Part shown: positions 1 to 12,264 of the stretch, in pieces | How the letters are laid out: the number at the start of each line of letters is the position of its first letter | How positions within the stretch are numbered: the stretch's first letter is position 1 | Source of the DNA: Mycobacterium sp. 852002-51961_SCH5331710 | GTDB taxonomy: Bacteria; Actinomycetota; Actinomycetes; Mycobacteriales; Mycobacteriaceae | Reading direction: 5' to 3' | DNA: 64,000 nt | NCBI RefSeq assembly: GCF_001665535.1 | Contig: NZ_LZSQ01000090.1 | Span: 1-64,000 of the forward strand | The notes under the pieces: model-generated | What the model was told of the DNA's origin: nothing | The model's input: only the letters and a program-made list of their open reading frames with translations | The model's database searches: none | Position numbers and translations under genes: made by a program

Positions 1-3000
1 TTGGCCGGTATCTATGCCCAAGTCCTCGGGCTCGACCGCGTCGGCGTCGACGACTCCTTCTTCGATCTAGGCGGGGACAGCATTCTGTCGATGCAGGTGG
101 TGTCTCGTGCCCGGGCATCCGGTGTGCAGTGCAGGCCCCGCGACATTTTCGTCGAGCAGACCGTGGCGCGGCTCGCTCGAGTCGTCGAGGTGGGCGGCGA
201 TGACGCCGGCATGACCGACGAGGGCGTCGGACCCGTCTTGGCCACCCCGATCATCCGGTGGTTGCACGACGTCAAGCGCGCAGGCGGTCCGGTCGATGAG
301 TTCAACCAGACGATGGTGATCCAGGCTCCGGAGGGAGTCACCGAGACCGATGTCGAAGTCGTCTTGCAGGCGCTGCTTGAGCGACATGCCATGCTGCGGC
401 TGCGTGCCATCGATGACGGCGCGAGGGGCTTCTCCTTACTGGTACCCGAGAAGGAGTCGGTGCACCTGCGCCTGGAATCGGTAGACGTCTTGACCGATGA
501 GGCGTTGATAGCAGCCCGGACCCGGCTGGACCCGGCTTCCGGCGCGGTGGTCAGTCCGCTGTGGGTCACGTCGACAGGCCAACTGGTGCTGATCATCCAT
601 CACTTGGCCGTCGACGCGGTGTCCTGGCGGATTCTGCTGGAGGACCTGAACATTGCCTGGGCCCAACACCGTCATGGTCATCCGGTCGCATTACCCGTGA
701 CCGGAACCTCGTTCGCCCGGTGGGCATCGCTGCTCGGCGAACACGCTCACTCCCCGGCAGTCGTGAACGAGGCCGACACCTGGCGACGAGTCCTGGCGAC
801 CCCGGCCGCGTTGGCTGCGGTTCAACCCGAGTTCGACACTTATGAAACCGCTGGGCATCTGACCGCGTCATTGGACAGCGAGACGAGCCGAGCGCTCCTC
901 GGTGACGTACCGGCGGCGTTCCACGCAGGCATTCAGGACATCCTGCTGATAGCCCTCGGGCTGGCGGTGACACAGTTACTCGATACCGGCGCCACGTCGG
1001 TCGGGATCGACGTCGAAGGGCACGGTCGCGTCGAGGACCTCGGAGGCTCCGACGCGCCCGTCGACCTGTCCCGCACCGTCGGCTGGTTCACCACCAAGTA
1101 CCCGGTCGCACTCGACGTCGGCGGTCTGCGCTGGTCGCAGGTCGTGGCGGGTGATCGGGCTCTTGGTCATGTGATCAAGGGTGCAAAGGAACAACTGCGC
1201 GCCCTACCCGACGGCCTCACTTACGGACTGCTGCGCTACCTCAACACCGATGTCGACCTATCCGGATCCGACCCCGCAATCGGATTCAATTACCTCGGCA
1301 GGTTGACCGACACGGCGGATGGTGGAGGTTTCGCCGGTATATGGCGGGTCAGCCGCGACGGCTTGTCGCACACCGCCGCCGCCGGGTCGATAGCCATGCC
1401 GCTCGGACACAGCGTGGAACTCAACGCCAGCACGGTCGATACCGAGAACGGCCCGGCATTGCACGCCGCGTGGACGTGGGCTCCCTCGGCACTGAACGAG
1501 GCCCAGATCACCCGGTTGAACCGGTTGTGGTTCGACGCCTTGACCGGCATCTGCGCACACGTCGCCGCCGGTGGCGGCGGCCTGACACCTTCCGACATCG
1601 CGCCCGCTCACCTCACTCAGCGAGACCTCGACGAGCTGAACCGGCACCACCGGGTCGCGGACGTCTTGCCCTTGACCCCCCTGCAGCAGGGGCTGCTGTT
1701 CCACGTCAACGCCGCAAACGACGACGACCACGACGACCTCTACGCGATGCAGCTCGACGTCACGATCACTGGTCCGTTGGACGCCGATCGGTTGCGCGCG
1801 GCCGTGCAGACCGTGGCCAACCGCCACCCCCACCTGGTGGCCCGATTCAGTCAAGAATTCGACGAACCGGTGCAGATCATCGCGGCGGACCCGAGCGTTC
1901 CGTGGACGTACCACGAGTTCGCTACTGAAGCACTTGACGCCCCGGCCCAGATTCAGCGGCTGTGCGCCGCCGAACGCGCCGCGGTGCGCGATGTAGCCCA
2001 CCAGCCCGCTTTCCGCGCGGCGCTGATCCGCACCGGCGATGAGGCGCACCGATTCGTCATGACCTATCACCACATCGTGCTCGATGGCTGGTCTCTGCCG
2101 ATCCTCTTGCGGGAGGTATTCGCCGGCTACTACCGGCAGCATCTCCCGGCCGCCGTGCCCTTCCGCAGGTTCGTCACGTGGCTGGCCGATCGAGACGTCG
2201 ACGCGGCTCGAACCGTCTGGCGCGATATTTTGGCCGGTTTCGACACCCCAACGCTGGTCGCACCGAAAGTCCGGTCCTCGCGGCCGGGGCGCCGAGGTGC
2301 GGAATCGTTCCGACTGCCGGCCGCGACAACGCAGGCCGTCAACGAACTCGCGCGAAGCAGCCACACCACCGCCAGCACCGTGCTCCAAGCCGCCTGGGCA
2401 CAGGTACTGATGTGGCTGACGGGGCGGCACGACGTCGCATTCGGCGTCGCAGTCTCAGGTCGGCCGGCCGAGGTGGCGGGCGCGGAAACGATGGTCGGCT
2501 TGCTGATCAACACCGTGCCGGTACGGGCCACGATCACCCCGGCGACCACCATCGTGGACCTGCTCGGCGACCTGCAACGCCGACACGGCGACACACTCGA
2601 CCACCAACACCTTGCTCTCAACGAGATTCACCGCGTTACCGGCCACGATCAGCTCTTCGACACCCTGTTCGTCTACCAGAACTATCCGGTCGAGACGGCC
2701 GGGATGGTCATGGCCGACGGAATGGCCATCACCGATTTTGACGAACGCGAATTCAACCACTACCCGCTGACAATGCAGGCCATGCCCGGAACCGAGCTGG
2801 TTCTCCGCGTGGAATTCGACACCGACCTGTTCGACGTGAACCGCGTTCGGAAGATCATCGCCCGGTTCGAGCGGGCACTCGTCAGCGCCACCGAGCGACT
2901 CTTGCCGGCGGATCTGCTCGACGACGACGAGCGCGATGCTCTGTACGAATGGGGTAACCGGGCGGCGTTGACGCGGCCCGCCGCGCCACCGGTGGCGATC

Positions 3001-6000
3001 CCGACGTTGTTCGCCGAGCAGGTCGCACGTACTCCCGAGAGGATCGCGGTCAGTTTCGATGACCGCCGTATGACGTACCGGGAGTTGGACGAGGCATCGA
3101 ATCGTCTGGCGCACTTGCTTATTGCTCGCGGCGTGAGCGCCGGAGAACGGGTGGCGCTGCTGTCATCTCGGTCAGCCGAGGCGGTCGTGGCGATTCTTGG
3201 CGTCCTCAAGACGGGGGCGGCGTATGTGCCGATCGATCCGGCGGTGCCTGATGCGCGGATGACTTTTGTGCTGCGTGACGCCGCGCCGATCGCAGCGATC
3301 ACCACTGCTGATCTGGCCGATCGTTTCGCCGGGCACGGGTTGGTGGTCATCGACATCGACGATCCGCTGATGGAGTCTCAACCGAGTACTGCGCTGCCGG
3401 GGCCGGATCCCGACGAGGTCGCATATCTGATCTACACCTCGGGCACGACGGGAACGCCCAAAGGCGTGGCCATCCCGCATCACAACGTGACGCGACTGCT
3501 TGCCGCGATCGATGCTCGCCTACGGCTGTCGCCTGGACAGGTCTGGTCTCAGTGCCACTCGCTGGCCTTCGACGTCTCGGTGTGCGAGATGTGGGGCGCG
3601 CTGCTGCACGGCGGACGACTGGAGGTGGTGCCCGAGTCGGTGGTCCGGTCGCCCGAGGACTTCTACGCACTGTTGGTGAACCAAGGCGTCACCGTCCTGA
3701 GCCAGACCCCTTCGGCGTTCTACGCGCTGCAATCCGTCGATGCCCAGCAGCATGAACTGCGTGACCGGTTGCGGCTCGAGGCCGTGCTCTTCGCCGGTGA
3801 AGCCCTGGAACCGTCTCGTCTCGGTCCGTGGCTGGCCAACCATGCGGGATCACCGCGGCTCATCAACATGTATGGGATCACCGAGACCACGGTGCACGCC
3901 TCCTTCCGCGAAATCGTCGGTTCGGACGCCACGACCCCGTCGAGCCCGATCGGGGTGCCGCTGCCCTCTCTTGCCTTCTTTGTGCTCGACGGCTGGCTGA
4001 GGCCGGTGTCGCCGGGTGTGGTGGGCGAGTTGTATGTGGCCGGCGCAGGGCTGGGCTATGGCTATATGGGTCGAGCGGATCTGAGCGCCACGCGGTTCGT
4101 GGCGTGTCCTTTCAGCGGTGCAGGAGCACCAGGACAACGGATGTATCGCAGCGGTGACCTGGTTCGCTGGCGTCCAGACGGACAACTGGAATATCTCGGC
4201 CGCGCCGATGAGCAGGTCAAGGTCCGCGGATACCGCATCGAACTCGGCGAGATCCAGGCTGCCCTCGCCGCTTTCGACGGGGTCGACCAGTCGGTGGTCG
4301 TCGCTCGCGAGGACCGTCCTGGCGACAAACGGTTGGTGGGTTACATCACCGGCACCGCCGATCCAGTAGCGGCGCGTGCCGCGCTGGCCGAGCAGCTACC
4401 GGCCTACATGGTGCCGTCCGCTGTGGTGGCGATTGAGGCGGTGCCGTTGACGGTCAACGGCAAGCTCGACAAGCGGGCACTGCCCGCGCCGGAATACCAA
4501 GCAATAGATCGGTACCGTCCCCCGGCGAATGCGGCCGAAGAAATCCTCGCAGGCATCTACGCCCAAGTCCTCGGACTGGATCGCGTCGGCGTCGACGACT
4601 CGTTCTTCGACCTGGGCGGCGACTCCCTGTCGGCGATGCGCCTGGTTGCGGCGATCAACAAGTCGATGGACACCGGCCTTGCGGTCGGAACCGTATTCGA
4701 GGCCCCCACAGTTGCGCAATTGGCGCTCCGCGTGGGAGAAGAAGAGGGCCGGCTGGCGCCGCTGGTGGCCTACGATCGCCCGGCGGTGATGCCGCTATCG
4801 TTTGCACAGAGCCGATTGTGGTTCATCGATGAATTGCAGGGCCCATCACCGGTTTACAACCTGGCTGTGGGACTTCGGCTCCGAGGTCACGTCAATGTCG
4901 ACGCGCTCGGCGCAGCGTTCGCAGATGTGATCGACCGTCACGAAACCCTACGCACCGTGTTCCCGGCGGTCGACGGCATACCTCAGCAACTGGTCGTACC
5001 CTTTGATCGAGTTGAATTCGGCTGGGAGACAGTGGATGCGACCGGGTGGTCGATACGCCGTCTGGAAGAGACCGTTGAGGAAACCGCGCGGCACAGTTTC
5101 GTCCTGGCCGAGGAGATCCCCCTCCGCGCACGGCTTTTCCGCTGCCACGATGACGAATACGTTCTGGTGGCGGTGGTGCACCACATCGCCGCGGATGGCT
5201 GGTCGGTCAGACCGTTGGTGGCTGACCTGGGGGTGGCGTATGCCAACCGATGTGCCGGTCATGCCCCGGCTTGGGCGCCGCTGCCGGTGCAGTATGCCGA
5301 CTACACGTTGTGGCAGCGCGCGCAGTTCGGTGACCCCGACGACAGCGGCAGCCGGATCGCCAAGCAGATCAAATTCTGGGAAGACGCACTGAGCGGAATG
5401 CCCGAGCGCATAACACTGCCGACCGACCGGCCATACCCGTTGGTCGCTGATCAGCAGGGCGCGCGGGTGGCGGTGGAGTGGTCCGCGGCACTACACGAGC
5501 GGGTGCGGGTTCTCGCCCGTGCGCACGGCGCTACCAGCTTCATGGTCGTGCAGGCTGCCCTGGCGACGCTGCTGTCCAAGCTCAGCGCGAGTTCTGATGT
5601 GGCGGTTGGTTTTCCGATCGCCGGGCGGCGTGACCCCGCGCTCGATGAGTTGGTCGGGTTCTTCGTCAACACGCTGGTGCTGCGGGTCGATCTGACCGGA
5701 GACCCCACTGTTGCCGACGTGCTTGCTCAGGTGCGTACTCGCAGTCTGGCCGCATACGAAAACCAGGACGTGCCGTTCGAAGTGCTCGTCGAGCGGCTCA
5801 ATCCGGCGCGATCGTTGACCCATCATCCGTTGGTGCAGGTTTTGCTGGCTTGGCAGAACTTCGCGGGTGAGTCGGCGACCCAGTTGGCGTTGGGCGATCT
5901 GCAGGTCACTCAGCTTCCGCTCGACACCCACACCGCTCGCATGGATCTTTCGATCTCGTTGCAAGAGCGCTGGACCAAAACCGGCGAGGCTGACGGTATT

Positions 6001-9000
6001 TCGGGCACAGTGGAGTTCCGCACCGATGTGTTCGACGCGGCCAGCATCGAGATGCTGATCGAGCGGCTGCTACGGGTACTCGAGGTGATGACTGTTGACG
6101 TCACGCGGCCGTTGTCGACGATCGATGTCCTCAGTGCCGACGAACACGCCCGCGTCGATGCGATCGGTAATCGGCCGGCTCTTACCGAGCAGGCTGAGTG
6201 GAAGTCCATCGTGGCGTTGTTCGAGGCACAGGTCACCCGATCTCCAGAGGCCGTAGCCGTCACCTTCGACGGCCGCAGCATCTCCTACTGCGAACTGGAT
6301 GAGCAGGCAAACCGGTTGGCCCACATGTTGGTTGGCTGCGGTGTACGCCATGGGCAGCGGGTGGCGATGCTGCTAACCCGTTCGATCGAGGCGATCGCGG
6401 CGATCTTCGCGGTTATGAAGACCGGTGCGGCGTATGTGCCGATCGATCCGTCGGTGCCCGACGCTCGGTTGGATTTTGTGCTCGGTGATGCGGCACCGGT
6501 GGCTGTGCTGACCACGGCGGATCACGCCCATCGCCTCGCTGGACACAGGCTGACGGTCATCGACGTGGCCGACGGCGCGCTTGACGAGCAACCCACCAGC
6601 GCGCTGCCTGGGCCGTGTCCAGACGACATCGCCTACCTCATCTACACCTCGGGCACGACTGGTGTACCCAAGGGAGTGGCGATCCCGCACCGCAATGTCA
6701 CGCGTCTGCTGGAGTCCGTCGACGCCGGGTTGGAGCTGTTTCCGGAGCATGTGTGGTCGCAGAGCCATTCGTTGGCTTTCGACTATTCCGTGTGGGAGAT
6801 CTTCGGCTGTCTGATACATGGCGGACGGCTCGTGATCGTCTCGGATTCGGTGGCTCGGTCGCCAGAGGAGTTCTACGACTTGCTGATCGACGAGCAGGTC
6901 AACGTGCTGAGTCAGACGCCGTCGGCGTTTTACGCGCTGCAGTCCATCGATGAGCTGACCCCGGGTTCGGCGGCTGAGCTGGCCCTCGACGTGGTGGTGT
7001 TCGGCGGTGAGGCGCTGGAGCCCGCACGACTCAAATCGTGGCTGAACCGGCACCCTGATTCGCCGCGCCTGATCAACATGTACGGAATTACCGAGACGAC
7101 GGTGCATGCCTCGTTGCGGGAGATCCGTCTCGACGACATCGACAACGCGGTCAGCCCGATTGGCGTGCCGCTGGCGCATCTGGGGTTCTTCGTGCTCGAC
7201 TCCTATTTACAGCCGGTACCGATTGGTGTCGTCGGCGAGTTGTACGTGGCCGGCGGCGGGGTAGGCGTCGGATATGTGGGCCGCCCCGGGTTGAGTTCGA
7301 CTCGTTTTGTGGCGTGTCCCTTCGGCGGGCCAGGCGCTCGCATGTATCGCACCGGCGATCTCGTGTGTTGGGACGCCGACGGAGAGCTGAGGTACCTCGG
7401 TCGCGCCGATGATCAGGTCAAGATCCGCGGGTACCGCATCGAGCTCGGCGAAATCCAAGCTGTTCTGGCGCATTTGGAGGGTGTCGAGCAGACGGCGGTG
7501 ATCGCGCGCGAGGATCGCCCAGGCGACAAGCGCATCGTCGGCTATGTCACCGGAATCGACGATCCGGCTGGACTGCGCGCTCAGCTCGCCGAGCGCTTGC
7601 CCGCGTATATGGTGCCCGCCGCGGTCGTGTCCCTGGACGCTCTGCCGCTGACGGTCAACGGCAAGCTCGACATCCGAGCGCTGCCGGCGCCGGAGTACTC
7701 CGACGTTGACCATTACCGCGCCCCGGCCGACGCGGTCGAGGAGATCCTCGCGGATATCTACGCAGAGGTTCTCGGGCTGGATCGGGTCGGGGTCGACGAA
7801 TCGTTCTTCGATCTCGGCGGTGACAGCATTTCTGCGATCCAGGTGGTGATGCGGGCTCAAGCCGCTGGTTTGGTCGGTCGGCCGCGTGACATATTCGTCC
7901 AGCAGACGGTGGCGCGACTGGCCCGAGTGGTCCGGCTGGCCGACAGCTCCGCCGACGAGATCGACGAAGGTGTCGGGCCGGTGATCGCGACCCCGATCAT
8001 GCGCTGGCTCAAGACTGTGGAAGGCCCGATCGACGAGTTCAACCAGACGGTGCTTCTGCAGGCTCCTGCGCGGGTGACGGAGGCCGAGGTGGTGATCGTG
8101 CTGCAGGCCCTGCTGGATCGCCACGCCATGCTGCGGCTGCGTGCCACGGACGACGGAGCCGGGGGCTGGTCCTTGACAGTGCCCGAGCCGGGGTCGGTGG
8201 CCGCGCGAAATCGCCTGCAGTCGGTGGAAACGTTGACGAACGAGGCGCTGGTAGCGGCGCGGTTGCGGCTGAACCCGTCCGATGGGGTCATGCTCAGCGC
8301 CGTGTGGGCTTCTGCCACCGGCCAGTTGGCGTTGATCGTTCACCACTTGGCCGTGGATGGTGTCTCTTGGCGGATCTTGTTGGAGGACATCAACATCGCT
8401 TTGACCCAGCACCGCGGCGGTCAGCCCGTGCTCCTGCCGCCGGCGGGGACGTCGTTTGCCCGGTGGGCCGAGCTGCTGAATCAGCACGCGCGGCACCCGG
8501 ACGTGGTCGGCTTGGCCGATAAGTGGCGGCGGGTGGCAACGGTCCCTGCGGCGTTACCCGCCCCGCGGGCGTTCGTGGATACGTTGGCCAGCGCCGGATA
8601 CCTGACGGAGTTGCTGGATGCTGAAACCACACACATGCTGCTCGGTGAGGTACCCGCCGCGTTTCACGCAGGGGTTCACGAAATCTTGTTGATCGCGTTC
8701 GGGCTGGCATGGGCGCAGTTCCTGGGTACCGGCGGCGCACCGATCGCCATCGATGTGGAGGGCCATGGTCGCCAGGAGGACTTGGCTGAGCCGGCCGCGG
8801 ATGTGGATCTGTCGCGCACGGTCGGGTGGTTCACCGCCAAATACCCGGTCGCATTAGCGGTCGGCGAATTGAGCTGGACGCAGGTCGTGACCGGTGACTC
8901 AGCGCTGGGCGCAGTGCTCAAAGACGCCAAAGAGCAGCTTCGCTCGTTGCCCGACGGCCTGACTTACGGATTGCTGCGGTATCTCAATCCCGATGTGGAG

Positions 9001-11058
9001 TTGGGCGGATCCGACCCGACGATCGGCTTCAACTATTTCGGGCGGTTGGGCTCGCCGGCGGCGTATGCGTCTGGGGATGTGTGGCGGTTCAGCCAGGAGG
9101 GCTTGTCGTTGACCGGTGCCGTCGAGGCGATGCCCATCGCCCTCGCGCACACCGTCGAGCTGAACGCGGTCACCATCGACACTGACACCGGTCCACATCT
9201 GAACGCCACCTGGACTTGGGCGCCCTCGGCGTTGGATCGCACGGCGGTCACGCGGATCAACCGTTTGTGGTTCGATGCCTTGGCCGGTATCTGCGCGCAT
9301 GTCAGGCGCGGCGGTGGGGGGCTGACCCCGTCCGATATCGCCCCCGCCCGCCTGACGCAACAGCAGATCGACGAGCTGGAGGCCCAGTTCCCGATAGCCG
9401 ACGTGCTGCCGCTCACCCCCTTACAACAGGGACTGCTCTATCACGCCAGCATCGCAAAGGATTCCGACGACGATGTGTATGCGGTGCAGCTGGACATCGC
9501 CCTGAGCGGCCGGATCGATGTGCCCCGACTGCGTGATGCCGTGCAGGCGGTGGTCAGGCGGCATCCTCACCTGGCGGCCCGATTCTGTCCGCAGTTCGAG
9601 GAGCCGGTGCAGATCGTCCCCGCTGAGCCCGTTGCGCCGTGGCAGTACGTTGAGTTGAGCACCGCCGGAACCGATTTCGATTCCCATGGGGAGCTCGAAC
9701 GCCTTTGTGCAGCCGAACGGGCCGCAGTATGTGACCTCGTCGATCAGCCCGCTTTCCGGGCAGCTCTGATCCGTATCGGGGACGACAACTATCGATTTGT
9801 GCTGACCAATCACCACATCGTGCTCGACGGGTGGTCGATGCCGATCCTGCTGCAGGAGATCTTCGCCGGCTACCACGGGTACCGGCTGCCCGCAGCATCC
9901 CCATATCGCAGCTTCATCAACTGGCTCGCTGAGCGCGACCACGCTGCCGCACGAGAGGCGTGGCGTGAGGTTCTCAACGACTTCGACACCCCCATCCTCG
10001 TCGGCCCCCCGCAAGAACTGGCGTTCGGTCAGCGACGCGTCGAATCGTTCAGGGTGCCTGCGAAGACCACGCGGGCCCTCACCAAGCTGGCGCGCTCGCA
10101 TCACACCACCGTCAACACCGTGTTGCAGGGCGCCTGGGCGCTGCTTCTCTCCTCGCTCACCGGGCAGCCGGACGTCGCCTTCGGAACCGTGGTATCGGGC
10201 CGGCCGGCTGAAGTCGACGGCGCCGAATCGATGGTTGGGCTGTTGATCAACACGGTGCCGGTTCGGGCCCACATCGCACCGAACACGACGACATCGGAAT
10301 TGCTGAATCAGTTGCAGCGTGCCCACAACGAGACCCTCGAGCACCAGCACCTGGCTCTGAGCGAGATGCACCGCATCACCGGTCATGAAAGATTGTTCGA
10401 CACCGTGTTCGTGTACGAGAACTACCCGACCGACATCGCCACGCCGCCCGGCGTGAATGAACTGGCCGTCACCGGCTTCACGAGCCGCGACTATTACCAC
10501 TACCCGTTGACGGTGCAGGCCGGGCCGGGCCGCGAACTGGAACTCCGCGTTCAATATCGTACGGATGTCTTCGACGCGGCCAGCGTTCGAGCGCTCATCG
10601 ACCGGTACAAGCAGGTTCTGGTGGAGATGACCGTCGAACCGAGGCGGCCGTTGTCATCGATGGATGTGCTCGATGGGATAGAGCACTCCCCGTTGGAGGA
10701 GATCGGCAAACGGGCGGCGTCCACCCAGTCAGGGAGCGCACCGGTGCGCGCGCCCGACGGTGATGACGCCGCCTGGGACTACCTAGCGCCGACGACTCTG
10801 GTGGAACAGATCCTTGCCGGCATCTACGCCGAGGTGTTAGGCGTGGACCGTGTTGGCGTCGATGAGTCATTTTTCGATCTCGGTGGGGATTCGATTTCGG
10901 CGATGCGGGCGATCACGGCAATCAACATCGCCCTTGATACCGACCTCGGGGTGGCCAATTTGGTAGATGCCCCGTCCGTCAGAACCCTGAGCGAGCACGT
11001 CGGCAGCGCGCTAGCTGAAGGGGGGAGTTCGCGCTGCGGGCCGGCAGGCGATCGCTGA
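1..11058 (+). CDS. Non-ribosomal peptide synthetase, 3' part (5' end outside window)
   Basis: This is the C-terminal 3685 residues of a multimodular NRPS; the reading frame is open at base 1, so the true start lies upstream. Domain order seen: PCP (Ser27), epimerase E1 (about 75-540, HH at 200-201), C1 (about 550-970, HHxxxDG at 690-696), A1 (about 998-1500; A3 1145-1155, NMYG 1289-1292, Lys1488), PCP (Ser1542), C2 (HH 1727-1728), A2 (about 2066-2565; A3 2215-2225, Lys2555), PCP (Ser2609), E2 (HHxxxDG 2781-2787), C3 (HH 3271-3272), and a final PCP (Ser3631). The last module has no A domain and there is no thioesterase or reductase. Hand-read specificity codes are D-V-C-S-L-A-M-V-H-K (A1) and D-Y-W-S-V-G-M-V-H-K (A2). 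A2 is close to the threonine-type code I remember; A1 I do not recognise. C1 and C3 follow E domains, so they should accept D-configured donors. The product is unknown. Confidence 0.95.
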   Translation: MAGIYAQVLGLDRVGVDDSFFDLGGDSILSMQVVSRARASGVQCRPRDIFVEQTVARLARVVEVGGDDAGMTDEGVGPVLATPIIRWLHDVKRAGGPVDEFNQTMVIQAPEGVTETDVEVVLQALLERHAMLRLRAIDDGARGFSLLVPEKESVHLRLESVDVLTDEALIAARTRLDPASGAVVSPLWVTSTGQLVLIIHHLAVDAVSWRILLEDLNIAWAQHRHGHPVALPVTGTSFARWASLLGEHAHSPAVVNEADTWRRVLATPAALAAVQPEFDTYETAGHLTASLDSETSRALLGDVPAAFHAGIQDILLIALGLAVTQLLDTGATSVGIDVEGHGRVEDLGGSDAPVDLSRTVGWFTTKYPVALDVGGLRWSQVVAGDRALGHVIKGAKEQLRALPDGLTYGLLRYLNTDVDLSGSDPAIGFNYLGRLTDTADGGGFAGIWRVSRDGLSHTAAAGSIAMPLGHSVELNASTVDTENGPALHAAWTWAPSALNEAQITRLNRLWFDALTGICAHVAAGGGGLTPSDIAPAHLTQRDLDELNRHHRVADVLPLTPLQQGLLFHVNAANDDDHDDLYAMQLDVTITGPLDADRLRAAVQTVANRHPHLVARFSQEFDEPVQIIAADPSVPWTYHEFATEALDAPAQIQRLCAAERAAVRDVAHQPAFRAALIRTGDEAHRFVMTYHHIVLDGWSLPILLREVFAGYYRQHLPAAVPFRRFVTWLADRDVDAARTVWRDILAGFDTPTLVAPKVRSSRPGRRGAESFRLPAATTQAVNELARSSHTTASTVLQAAWAQVLMWLTGRHDVAFGVAVSGRPAEVAGAETMVGLLINTVPVRATITPATTIVDLLGDLQRRHGDTLDHQHLALNEIHRVTGHDQLFDTLFVYQNYPVETAGMVMADGMAITDFDEREFNHYPLTMQAMPGTELVLRVEFDTDLFDVNRVRKIIARFERALVSATERLLPADLLDDDERDALYEWGNRAALTRPAAPPVAIPTLFAEQVARTPERIAVSFDDRRMTYRELDEASNRLAHLLIARGVSAGERVALLSSRSAEAVVAILGVLKTGAAYVPIDPAVPDARMTFVLRDAAPIAAITTADLADRFAGHGLVVIDIDDPLMESQPSTALPGPDPDEVAYLIYTSGTTGTPKGVAIPHHNVTRLLAAIDARLRLSPGQVWSQCHSLAFDVSVCEMWGALLHGGRLEVVPESVVRSPEDFYALLVNQGVTVLSQTPSAFYALQSVDAQQHELRDRLRLEAVLFAGEALEPSRLGPWLANHAGSPRLINMYGITETTVHASFREIVGSDATTPSSPIGVPLPSLAFFVLDGWLRPVSPGVVGELYVAGAGLGYGYMGRADLSATRFVACPFSGAGAPGQRMYRSGDLVRWRPDGQLEYLGRADEQVKVRGYRIELGEIQAALAAFDGVDQSVVVAREDRPGDKRLVGYITGTADPVAARAALAEQLPAYMVPSAVVAIEAVPLTVNGKLDKRALPAPEYQAIDRYRPPANAAEEILAGIYAQVLGLDRVGVDDSFFDLGGDSLSAMRLVAAINKSMDTGLAVGTVFEAPTVAQLALRVGEEEGRLAPLVAYDRPAVMPLSFAQSRLWFIDELQGPSPVYNLAVGLRLRGHVNVDALGAAFADVIDRHETLRTVFPAVDGIPQQLVVPFDRVEFGWETVDATGWSIRRLEETVEETARHSFVLAEEIPLRARLFRCHDDEYVLVAVVHHIAADGWSVRPLVADLGVAYANRCAGHAPAWAPLPVQYADYTLWQRAQFGDPDDSGSRIAKQIKFWEDALSGMPERITLPTDRPYPLVADQQGARVAVEWSAALHERVRVLARAHGATSFMVVQAALATLLSKLSASSDVAVGFPIAGRRDPALDELVGFFVNTLVLRVDLTGDPTVADVLAQVRTRSLAAYENQDVPFEVLVERLNPARSLTHHPLVQVLLAWQNFAGESATQLALGDLQVTQLPLDTHTARMDLSISLQERWTKTGEADGISGTVEFRTDVFDAASIEMLIERLLRVLEVMTVDVTRPLSTIDVLSADEHARVDAIGNRPALTEQAEWKSIVALFEAQVTRSPEAVAVTFDGRSISYCELDEQANRLAHMLVGCGVRHGQRVAMLLTRSIEAIAAIFAVMKTGAAYVPIDPSVPDARLDFVLGDAAPVAVLTTADHAHRLAGHRLTVIDVADGALDEQPTSALPGPCPDDIAYLIYTSGTTGVPKGVAIPHRNVTRLLESVDAGLELFPEHVWSQSHSLAFDYSVWEIFGCLIHGGRLVIVSDSVARSPEEFYDLLIDEQVNVLSQTPSAFYALQSIDELTPGSAAELALDVVVFGGEALEPARLKSWLNRHPDSPRLINMYGITETTVHASLREIRLDDIDNAVSPIGVPLAHLGFFVLDSYLQPVPIGVVGELYVAGGGVGVGYVGRPGLSSTRFVACPFGGPGARMYRTGDLVCWDADGELRYLGRADDQVKIRGYRIELGEIQAVLAHLEGVEQTAVIAREDRPGDKRIVGYVTGIDDPAGLRAQLAERLPAYMVPAAVVSLDALPLTVNGKLDIRALPAPEYSDVDHYRAPADAVEEILADIYAEVLGLDRVGVDESFFDLGGDSISAIQVVMRAQAAGLVGRPRDIFVQQTVARLARVVRLADSSADEIDEGVGPVIATPIMRWLKTVEGPIDEFNQTVLLQAPARVTEAEVVIVLQALLDRHAMLRLRATDDGAGGWSLTVPEPGSVAARNRLQSVETLTNEALVAARLRLNPSDGVMLSAVWASATGQLALIVHHLAVDGVSWRILLEDINIALTQHRGGQPVLLPPAGTSFARWAELLNQHARHPDVVGLADKWRRVATVPAALPAPRAFVDTLASAGYLTELLDAETTHMLLGEVPAAFHAGVHEILLIAFGLAWAQFLGTGGAPIAIDVEGHGRQEDLAEPAADVDLSRTVGWFTAKYPVALAVGELSWTQVVTGDSALGAVLKDAKEQLRSLPDGLTYGLLRYLNPDVELGGSDPTIGFNYFGRLGSPAAYASGDVWRFSQEGLSLTGAVEAMPIALAHTVELNAVTIDTDTGPHLNATWTWAPSALDRTAVTRINRLWFDALAGICAHVRRGGGGLTPSDIAPARLTQQQIDELEAQFPIADVLPLTPLQQGLLYHASIAKDSDDDVYAVQLDIALSGRIDVPRLRDAVQAVVRRHPHLAARFCPQFEEPVQIVPAEPVAPWQYVELSTAGTDFDSHGELERLCAAERAAVCDLVDQPAFRAALIRIGDDNYRFVLTNHHIVLDGWSMPILLQEIFAGYHGYRLPAASPYRSFINWLAERDHAAAREAWREVLNDFDTPILVGPPQELAFGQRRVESFRVPAKTTRALTKLARSHHTTVNTVLQGAWALLLSSLTGQPDVAFGTVVSGRPAEVDGAESMVGLLINTVPVRAHIAPNTTTSELLNQLQRAHNETLEHQHLALSEMHRITGHERLFDTVFVYENYPTDIATPPGVNELAVTGFTSRDYYHYPLTVQAGPGRELELRVQYRTDVFDAASVRALIDRYKQVLVEMTVEPRRPLSSMDVLDGIEHSPLEEIGKRAASTQSGSAPVRAPDGDDAAWDYLAPTTLVEQILAGIYAEVLGVDRVGVDESFFDLGGDSISAMRAITAINIALDTDLGVANLVDAPSVRTLSEHVGSALAEGGSSRCGPAGDR

Positions 11059-11117
11059 TCAGTGCGACTGCTTGATCTGCGCTCGTGCGAGACGCAGCTT
11101 GCAAGAAATGCGGTTGG

Positions 11118-11792
11118 TTACCAAACGCCGGGAACGAGGCGATGGCGGACTGCCTGCGTATATTCGCGGTAGCCGTCCAACTCGTCTTGTAGAAGCTTCT
11201 CCTCATCGCGGATGCGCAGGCTGAGCACGAGGACGGCCGGTACGACGACGAGCAGTCCCCAGTAGCTGCCGAGGGCGAGGGAAATGCCCACTATCAAGAT
11301 CACATTCGCCGTATACATGGGGTGGCGCACCAGCCCATACAGCCCCGTGGAGACGACTTTTTGGCCCTCCTCGACCTGCACGGTTGCTGCGGCGTAATTG
11401 TTTTGGATCACCACCAGCATCACCGCCCCGAGCGCGGTGACGACCAAAACGTCGCCGAGCAAGCAGATCGCGGCGGGTACCTGCGACCAACCGAACCGGC
11501 GGTCAAGCGCGCTTACCACAAAAGCTGATAGCAGTGAGAGGTACCAGGCGGCGATCAGGAGTTTTTGTTTGGCTCGGGTTTCGCCTGTGGGACCCGCGCG
11601 CATCCGTCGCCTGAGCGCGTCGGGATTGGTGCGCAGCAGATACAAGCCAAGTATCCACGTGGTCAGGGCGAACACCGCGAGGAAGACCCACGCCTGCCAG
11701 TAGTCAATCGTGCCTGCCGCCAGAAGAATGATCAACCCGAACAAGACAGGCTCGACAAGACCGACCGCCATCGCCTTCAAAACGGGTTTCAC
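11118..11792 (-). CDS. ICMT-like integral membrane methyltransferase family protein
   Basis: A 224-residue hydrophobic protein with about five membrane segments. The C-terminal signature (G-L-Y-x-x-V-R-H-P-M-Y, then a conserved DEE...Y-x-x-Y tail) is that of the isoprenylcysteine carboxyl methyltransferase/PEMT superfamily, whose members methylate small lipophilic or membrane substrates with S-adenosylmethionine. The frame is open 27 codons further upstream to an ATG at 11873. I chose GTG at 11792 because an AGGAG lies 6 nt before it and the extra residues are not hydrophobic or conserved-looking. It is convergent with the NRPS, ending 59 bp from the NRPS stop. A tailoring role for the peptide is conceivable, but nothing in the sequence shows it. 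The substrate is unknown. Confidence 0.75.
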   Translation of the reverse strand: MKPVLKAMAVGLVEPVLFGLIILLAAGTIDYWQAWVFLAVFALTTWILGLYLLRTNPDALRRRMRAGPTGETRAKQKLLIAAWYLSLLSAFVVSALDRRFGWSQVPAAICLLGDVLVVTALGAVMLVVIQNNYAAATVQVEEGQKVVSTGLYGLVRHPMYTANVILIVGISLALGSYWGLLVVVPAVLVLSLRIRDEEKLLQDELDGYREYTQAVRHRLVPGVW

Positions 11793-11835
11793 GCATTCTC
11801 CTAACTCCGCCCGATGCACGGTACCAGCAACGCGT

Positions 11836-11874
11836 GATGGGGCTGATCTGGTCGGAGAGCAGATCAGCCCCATC
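11836..11874 (-). terminator. Perfect 14-bp hairpin downstream of the haemophore-like gene
   Basis: The arms 11836-11849 and 11861-11874 are perfect inverted complements around an 11-nt loop. It lies 55-93 bp after the haemophore-like stop and before the ICMT-like start. There is no U-tract, as is common for mycobacterial terminators. It could also be an mRNA-stabilising or regulatory hairpin. Confidence 0.55.
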
Positions 11875-11928
11875 AGTGCGGGCTATACGGGGTCGGCCAT
11901 CATCGAATTGGCATGGCCACCGCCTAGG

Positions 11929-12264
11929 TCAGAAATTCTGGCAGGTGTCGAAGATCTGTTGGTAGATCGGAAGGAAGGGCTGGTTCGCCGGCATGCTCGC
12001 GATCTGCTGAGCCATCATGCGACGTTGAGCAGGCGGTGAGGCAAGGAACTGCTGCACGCCGGCGGATGTCGCTGGGTCGCTGAGCACTGCCGCAGCCCTC
12101 GGATCCGCAGCGTTTGCCGCTGCTTGGACCTGCTGGTAACTGCACGTCGTGTTGACAGCTGAATCCAGATTGGGCTGTGCAGACGCGATTCCCGCCCCGG
12201 CTGTCAACGCCAACGCCAGTCCGCCGAAACCGGCAGCCATCTTGCCCAACGAAATCTTGATCAT
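11929..12264 (-). CDS. Secreted haemophore-related protein (Rv0203-type family)
   Basis: A 111-residue exported protein. Residues 1-29 form a signal peptide (Lys-rich start, Gly/Ala/Leu-rich core, A-S-A cleavage site before Gln30). The mature part has one Cys near each end (Cys41 and Cys108), which could form a disulphide, and a helical core with the F-L-A-S-x-P...Q-I-F-D-x-C pattern of the mycobacterial haemophore family (PF16525). Family members bind haem outside the cell and pass it to MmpL transporters, but many paralogues are uncharacterised. No MmpL gene is visible here. No IdeR iron box was recognised upstream. Family call is good; haem binding is inferred. Confidence 0.75.
   Translation of the reverse strand: MIKISLGKMAAGFGGLALALTAGAGIASAQPNLDSAVNTTCSYQQVQAAANAADPRAAAVLSDPATSAGVQQFLASPPAQRRMMAQQIASMPANQPFLPIYQQIFDTCQNF

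Noticed and set aside
7207..8496. 429-residue minus-strand frame inside the NRPS gene, and other long antisense frames there
   Set aside because: High-GC shadow of the A2/PCP/E2 coding sequence; no domain seen.
1..11058. Exochelin-type (FxbB/FxbC) synthetase
   Set aside because: The D-residue / non-epimerised / D-residue pattern fits partly, but exochelin needs beta-alanine and hydroxyornithine. Both A domains keep Asp235 and neither has an ornithine-like code, and no exochelin transport genes are nearby in the window.
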